From Hungatella hathewayi (GTDB lineage: Bacteria > Bacillota > Clostridia > Lachnospirales > Lachnospiraceae): a DNA stretch of 64,000 nucleotides. The position numbers and the translations under genes were made by a program. Below, in pieces: positions 59,878 to 64,000 of the stretch. The notes below the pieces were generated by a model. It saw nothing but the letters and a program-made list of their open reading frames with translations. It searched no databases and was not told the origin of the DNA. The stretch spans positions 2,123,501-2,187,500 of the forward strand of contig CP102274.1 in NCBI GenBank assembly GCA_025149285.1, given 5' to 3'. The first letter of the stretch is position 1. Each line of letters starts with the position of its first letter.

Positions 59878-60576
59878 ATGAAACTAAGACTTGTCAAACA
59901 GGGAGATTTTTTAGGAACGAAATGCGATTTTTATGTAAATGAGATTGGCGATATTTTTATGAGCAGAACACAGATTGGATATGCGTTAAAATATAAGCAG
60001 CCGCAGAATGCGGTTCTAATTGTTCATAAGCGCCACAAAGAGAGATTGGATAAATTTTCTGTGGAAGTATCGGGGTGTCAATTTGTCACCCCGATTTATA
60101 AAAATGAAAACACCGATAAAGTATTCATGTATAAAGAACGCGGAATATATGAAATATGTCGTTACTCAAATCAGCCAATAGCAGACGATTTCAACGACTG
60201 GGTTTACGATACGATCCTGTCCATCAAAAAGAATGGTTATTACATCGCTGCCGAGAAAGACGAGAAGTGGCTGGGAACCCGTCAGGAGACCAAAGAAGTA
60301 CGTAAGGCTGAGACAGATCAGATTAAGCTCTTTGTAGAGTACGCAAGGGCACAGGGGAGCCAGCACGCAGATCGGTATTATGTGTCACTGACCAAGCTCA
60401 TAAACCGCAGATTAGGCATGGAGAGCGGCGGGAGGGACAAGGCAGACCAGAGGACGCTGATGCACTTAAAATCACTGGAAACGGTGGTGGAGCTGCATCT
60501 GGCTACGCTGATGGCGGAGGGGCTGCCATACAAGGAGATATATCAGGGAGTGAAAAAGTTTATCGAAGCACTGTAG
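59878..60576 (+). CDS. Phage antirepressor-like protein (BRO-N type)
   Basis: I chose ATG 59,878 (GAAAGGAATTA upstream); 232 residues. The N-terminal BRO-N fold shows 'FYVNEIGDIFMSRTQIGYALKYKQPQNAVLIVHKRHKERLDKFS', 'YKERGIYEICRYSNQPIADDFNDWVYDTILSIKKNGYYI'. The C-terminus is helical (DQIKLFVEYARAQGSQHADRYYVSLTKLINRRLG), DNA- or protein-binding. Location after the lysis genes is common for such regulators near prophage ends. Confidence 0.85.
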   Translation: MKLRLVKQGDFLGTKCDFYVNEIGDIFMSRTQIGYALKYKQPQNAVLIVHKRHKERLDKFSVEVSGCQFVTPIYKNENTDKVFMYKERGIYEICRYSNQPIADDFNDWVYDTILSIKKNGYYIAAEKDEKWLGTRQETKEVRKAETDQIKLFVEYARAQGSQHADRYYVSLTKLINRRLGMESGGRDKADQRTLMHLKSLETVVELHLATLMAEGLPYKEIYQGVKKFIEAL

Positions 60577-61518
60577 GAATCTCATGGCTGAAAATTCAGC
60601 CGCCAGTTTGAGTGGTAAGAAAAGGGCGGTCCGTTTGGGCCGCCTTACTTCATATAAGGGCAATAATATCGAAATATAAAACCCCGGATTGCTCCGGGGT
60701 CAGGCCCATCGTGTTACGCATTGGTTAAGAGGTTTGATGGGATCTGTTGATCTAAATATGATAAGGAATGATAACCGCCAAATGGCGGTCCCTGCGGCCG
60801 ACGACATTACATGTCGCTTAAACGTTAATTCGGTTATGCAGGTATACAGCATATCTCTATCTGCACTCTTAGTATATGCCAAATACTTTAAAATGTCAAC
60901 CGGACAGAAAAATCCAGACACTGTAAAGAATGTCTGGACCTCTCTGAGAAAATATAGGTTGTTGGAGAATCGTAAAACTTCCATTCGCATGTTTAGTATA
61001 GCACGTTAACAGGTGCTTGGCAAGGGGAAAAGGGGAAGCATACAGCTGATTATGTGAAGTTAAGGTGTACTGTTTGAATAAAAACATTACGAAAATCGAA
61101 AAAGTTGATTTTTGGAGAAGAAAGGTATTGCCAGAACTCTCTGGAAATGATATAATCAGGTTGCTCGTATTATATATCTTATATCTTTCTGGCACGCCCA
61201 GTAAGAGTATTCATGCAAAGCCGCTCAGTATCCCCATACACTGGGCGGTTTTTGTGCGTAATTCATGTATAGGTGACCAGTAGTAGGCTACATCTAAAAT
61301 GATATATACGCGCTATAATCATTGCGTTTTTGCTTTTCTAATTTGCGGCTTAGCTGTATTGGCAGGCCGCATTTTGTGTAAAATTACAATAAAGTATAAA
61401 ATGGTGTTGATTTATTTGTATATAGTGATATAATTCTTTTGTCAACCCTTCTCTTAGGTCGTCTAGGTATATCCCAATCCCCATACCTGGACGACTTTTA
61501 TATGTGCATCGTACAACG
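60577..61518. other. Prophage right-end intergenic region, hairpins only
   Basis: No convincing ORF. Hairpins: GGCGG/CCGCC at about 60,625-60,645; ACCCCGGA-TTGC-TCCGGGGT at 60,681-60,700; a terminator around 61,222-61,256 ending TTTTTG; and GTCGTCTAGGTAT/ATACCTGGACGAC at 61,458-61,495 followed by TTTTA. The region is A+T-rich and may carry attP-proximal sites. Confidence 0.55.
61458..61500 (+). terminator. Strong terminator near prophage right end
   Basis: 13-bp stem GTCGTCTAGGTAT/ATACCTGGACGAC with one wobble, loop ATCCCAATCCCC, then TTTTA. Confidence 0.65.
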
Positions 61519-61701
61519 TTATACCAGCCGACTTCTGGTGTCTGGTATATGCTGTGTCAAAAACCACATGGCGGTAATATCCATGTTGAGGAGTATCTCA
61601 GCCATCTCGCGAGTCTCCTGATACTTTGCGTTTCTGGCAGCCTGGGCGTGCCGCTGGTAGGTCTCAATTATCTCAAAAAATAATTCATCTGTTCGGTTCA
61701 T
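61519..61701 (-). CDS. Small hypothetical protein at prophage right end
   Basis: A 60-residue ORF with AAGGGGG four bases before ATG 61,701 (minus). Helical, charged (NRTDELFFEIIETYQRHAQAARNAKYQETREMAEILLNMD) with a short C-terminus. Not recognised. Opposed to the late genes and close to the att site, so it could belong to the lysogeny or adjacent accessory region. Confidence 0.4.
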   Translation of the reverse strand: MNRTDELFFEIIETYQRHAQAARNAKYQETREMAEILLNMDITAMWFLTQHIPDTRSRLV

Positions 61702-61784
61702 TTTTCCCCCTTCTCTCCCTCATAATTATATTTTCGCACTGTCAGAGTATACAGCCAGAGGCCTTAATGCGTTATCTGTTTTTA

Positions 61785-61800
61785 CAATAAGGAGGCCCAG
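61785..61800. other. Probable prophage attR within cotJC
   Basis: CotJC homology (GGPDGE...) begins exactly after TAA at 61,788-61,790. Intact genes of this family encode 'QYGGPDGE' here; CAATAAGGAGGCCCAGATGG looks like CAATATGGAGGCCCAGATGG with one change. The phage-chromosome junction therefore lies in or just before this stretch; core limits need attL. Confidence 0.6.
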
Positions 61801-62312
61801 ATGGAGAAATCAGTGCTTCCATGCGCTATCTGTCCCAGCGTTATGCGATGCCGTATAAAGAGTGTAAAGGGCTCTTAACCGATATCGGTACGGAGGAGCT
61901 TGCTCATATGGAAATAATCGCTGCCATTGTTCATCAGCTCACCAGAAACTTAACACCGGAGCAGATTGTGGAATCTGGCTTTGGGCCTTATTACATTGAT
62001 CATACCACAGGAATCTGGCCGCAGGCTGCAGGCGGAATTCCGTTTAATGCCTGCGAGTTCCAATCGAAGGGCGATCCGATTACCGATCTGGTGGAGGATA
62101 TGGCGGCAGAACAGAAGGCCCGGAGTACCTACGACAATATTCTGCGCGTTGTGACTGATCCGGAGGTCTGTGACCCGATCCGTTACTTAAGGGAAAGGGA
62201 AGTGGTGCATTTCCAGAGATTTGGAGAGGCGCTGCGGATTACCCAGGATAATCTGGACAGTAAGAATTTTTATGCTTTTAATCCCAGCTTTGATGTAAAG
62301 AGTAATTGCTGA
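61791..62312 (+). pseudogene. cotJC: cotJC 3' fragment (spore coat/manganese catalase family), split by prophage
   Basis: From 61,791 the frame reads GGPDGEISASMRYLSQRYAM, then 'LLTDIGTEELAHMEIIAAIVHQL', 'DPITDLVEDMAAEQKARSTYDNIL' and 'REREVVHFQRFGEALRI' to 'FYAFNPSFDVKSNC'. These are the metal-ligand helices of CotJC, an outer spore layer protein related to Mn catalase. About 35 N-terminal residues of the usual protein are missing; they should lie left of the prophage. The only in-frame start left is ATG 61,821 without a suitable ribosome site. Confidence 0.85.
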
Positions 62313-62324
62313 TAAAAAGGGAGG

Positions 62325-62353
62325 GGCCGGCAAGAGGGGGATTCTTGCCGGCC
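62325..62353 (+). terminator. Terminator after cotJC
   Basis: GGCCGGCAAGA and TCTTGCCGGCC are perfect 11-bp arms; A- and T-rich sequence follows after ~10 bases (GTTTTGTTTGGTTTTT). The rest of 62,354-62,582 is the nrdD leader, in which I see no clear regulatory motif. Confidence 0.65.
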
Positions 62354-62582
62354 AGAGTATGAAAAAAAGTTTTGTTTGGTTTTTCCTTGTTACATGTATT
62401 ACTATACATGGGATATGTGAAGAAATTTTGATGAAAGTATGAAAAAAATGTGTACATTTCATTTGGGACAAAGGATCAAGATGTTGTGTATACAGTATTT
62501 CAGCCTGTTATATGTTGTGACTTCACGGGAAATCTGGTATATTTGTAAGGGTAATTGAAACGTGAGGAAAGAGGGGACAGGC

Positions 62583-64000
62583 ATGATTTTAGTAGTAAAA
62601 CGTGATGGAGAAATCGTAGAGTTTCATCTGGAAAAGATTTCCGAAGCCATAAGGAAGGCATTTAAGGCTACGGGAAAATTTTATACGGAAGATATTGTGG
62701 AGCTGTTGTCAATCAGAGTGACGTCTGATTTTCAGGGGAAGATGCAGGGAGACCGGATTGCGGTGGAGGACATTCAGGACAGTGTGGAGAAGGTGCTGGA
62801 AGAATCCGGCTATACGGATGTGGCGAAGGCGTACATATTATATAGAAAGCAGCGGGAGAAAATCAGAAATCTCGGCAGGACAACGCTGGATTATAAAGAT
62901 GTAGTGGATAACTACGTGAAGGTGGAGGACTGGCGGGTGAAGGAAAACTCCACAGTTACATATTCTGTGGGAGGCCTGATTTTAAACAACTCGGGAGCGG
63001 TTACGACCAATTACTGGCTGACGGAAATCTATGATAAGGAAATCGCCGAGGCCTATGTAAACGGCGATTTCCATATTCACGATCTGTCCATGCTGACCGG
63101 CTACAGCTGCGGCTGGTCGTTAAAACGGCTTTTAATGGATGGACTCGGCGGAATCACCGGAAAGATTACGGCGTCTCCGGCAAAGCATCTGGCTACGCTC
63201 TGCAATCAGATGGTCAATTTTCTGGGGATTATGCAGAATGAATGGGCGGCATCCCAGTCATTTTCTTCTTTTGATACGTATCTGGCGCCCTTTGTCAAGG
63301 CGGACAACCTTTCCTATGACCGGGTGAAAAAATGCATGGAGGCATTTGTTTTCGGCGTCAATACACCGAGCAGATGGGGAACGCAGGCACCATTTTCCCA
63401 TATTTCCCTGGATTTGATGATTCCGGAGGACATGGCGGAGCAAAAGGCCATTGTGGGCGGAAAGGAGATGGAGTTCACCTATGGGGAATGCCAGAAGGAA
63501 CTGGATATGGTGGACCGGGCATTTCTGGAGACCATGCTGGAGGGCGACGCCAGCGGACTGGGTTTTCAGTACCCTATCCCATCCTATGGACTGACTCCGG
63601 ATTTTGACTGGTCCGATAATGAACGAAACCGGCTCTTGTTTTCCCTGGCTTCCCACTACGGTACGCCGTATTTTACAAATTACGTCCGCAGTGGTCTGAC
63701 ACCTGGTGACGTGAGGATTTCCTATGAGGGGGTCACTCCGGATTTCCATAAGCTGCGCAGCAAAGCGGGCGGCTTTTTCGGATTTGGGGAGCACACGGGA
63801 TCGATCGGCGTGGTTACCATTAATTTACCGAGAATTGCGTATCAGTCAAAGGACGAGACGGAATTCTACGAGAGACTGGATGAGATGATGGATCTGGCGG
63901 CGCGGTCCCTGCGAATCAAACGGGAAGTGATTTCCAATCTGCTGACCAATGGCCTCTATCCTTACACGGCCTGTTATCTGTCTGATTTCAGCAATCACCT
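62583..64000 (+). CDS. nrdD: Anaerobic ribonucleoside-triphosphate reductase, 3' truncated by window
   Basis: ATG 62,583 behind GAGGAAAGAGGGG; 472 codons visible. The N-terminal ATP-cone (MILVVKRDGEIVEFHLEKIS...RIAVEDIQDSVEKVLEESGY) is the allosteric dATP/ATP site. The catalytic domain includes 'NGDFHIHDLSMLTGYSCGWSL', 'ATLCNQMVNFLGIMQNEWAASQSFSSFDTYLAPFV', 'FVFGVNTPSRWGTQAPF' and 'SHYGTPYFTNYVRSG'. The glycyl-radical loop is beyond the window. It makes dNTPs without oxygen, placing the host among anaerobes. This is chromosomal, outside the prophage. Confidence 0.96.
   Translation, partial: MILVVKRDGEIVEFHLEKISEAIRKAFKATGKFYTEDIVELLSIRVTSDFQGKMQGDRIAVEDIQDSVEKVLEESGYTDVAKAYILYRKQREKIRNLGRTTLDYKDVVDNYVKVEDWRVKENSTVTYSVGGLILNNSGAVTTNYWLTEIYDKEIAEAYVNGDFHIHDLSMLTGYSCGWSLKRLLMDGLGGITGKITASPAKHLATLCNQMVNFLGIMQNEWAASQSFSSFDTYLAPFVKADNLSYDRVKKCMEAFVFGVNTPSRWGTQAPFSHISLDLMIPEDMAEQKAIVGGKEMEFTYGECQKELDMVDRAFLETMLEGDASGLGFQYPIPSYGLTPDFDWSDNERNRLLFSLASHYGTPYFTNYVRSGLTPGDVRISYEGVTPDFHKLRSKAGGFFGFGEHTGSIGVVTINLPRIAYQSKDETEFYERLDEMMDLAARSLRIKREVISNLLTNGLYPYTACYLSDFSNH

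Larger units (their letters stand above)
1..61788. mobile_element. Siphophage-type prophage (left end outside window), integrated in cotJC
   Basis: Phage late genes at 1-1,716 and 44,606-60,576 form one co-directional morphogenesis and lysis series: head-tail completion, tail tube, Gp15, tape measure, baseplate, fibre, holin and amidase. The head, packaging, early and integrase genes must lie left of the window. The right end is placed near 61,788 because the CotJC reading frame begins there abruptly in mid-protein after a TAA. An ICE interrupts the tail operon, so the prophage is probably defective unless the ICE leaves. Confidence 0.85.

Noticed and set aside
60700..60990. 96-aa minus-strand ORF
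   Set aside because: No ribosome site, overlaps terminator-like hairpins, unlikely composition.
62470..62530. Possible NrdR boxes upstream of nrdD (TGTGTATACAGTA, TTATATGTTGTGA)
   Set aside because: Match to the box consensus and spacing is too poor to claim.
1..64000. CRISPR arrays, tRNA/rRNA genes, antibiotic-resistance genes
   Set aside because: None seen: no regularly spaced repeats, no cloverleaf-type sequence at the att sites, and no resistance-family protein among the cargo.

Overview
The window looks like the chromosome of an anaerobic, spore-forming, gut-type Clostridia bacterium, probably Lachnospiraceae. This rests on the anaerobic ribonucleotide reductase and CotJC spore-coat genes at the right end, the Tn916/Tn1549-type conjugative element and the style of the siphophage genes. 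Assignments come from reading translations; no database search was possible.

The layout is a nest of mobile elements. A prophage runs from the left edge to about 61.79 kb. Its right junction falls inside cotJC, whose 3' part is left at 61,791-62,312; the host nrdD gene follows and runs off the window. The prophage late region (head-tail completion, tail tube, tail chaperone, tape measure, baseplate and tail proteins, tail fibre, holin, amidase, antirepressor-like protein) is split between the tail-tube gene (ends 1,716) and the next tail gene (starts 44,606) by a ~42.8-kb integrative conjugative element (ICE). The ICE is itself interrupted: its VirD4 coupling-protein gene is cut just after the P-loop by a 2.5-kb group II intron.

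The ICE left arm holds a frameshifted replication-initiator-like gene, PcfB/VirD4, a T4SS module (Maff2, VirB6-like, MT-A70 methylase, PrgI, VirB4, NlpC/P60 hydrolase, DUF4315, DUF4366), topB and a 1,554-aa antirestriction polyprotein. The middle (25-34 kb) is cargo on the minus strand, punctuated by ~116-bp repeats: DUF6050, a methyltransferase, an HTH/membrane pair, a DUF3267 protease-like protein, and a metF-metE-lysR module flanked by 130-bp direct repeats made from the end of a neighbouring gene. Then come the relaxase and MobC with an oriT candidate, and an A+T-rich exopolysaccharide locus (tyrosine recombinase, nucleotide-sugar dehydrogenase, processive glycosyltransferase, GH26-like lipoprotein). 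Sigma-like factor, HTH, Xis and Int close the element. I saw no antibiotic-resistance gene.

Two DNA-inversion systems stand out. (1) In the prophage, a tail-fibre gene and three silent alternative C-terminal cassettes surround a dedicated tyrosine recombinase. Four copies of ATAGTGATTTAG lie in the same reading register and in alternating orientation, and the cassettes converge pairwise on a shared TGATCA stop; this is a shufflon-like fibre switch. (2) In the ICE, a 219-bp segment between the recombinase and the exopolysaccharide genes is bounded by inverted 22-bp sites and carries a near-consensus promoter that now points away from the operon (read as OFF). A G10 tract joining two tail ORFs is a third possible source of variation.
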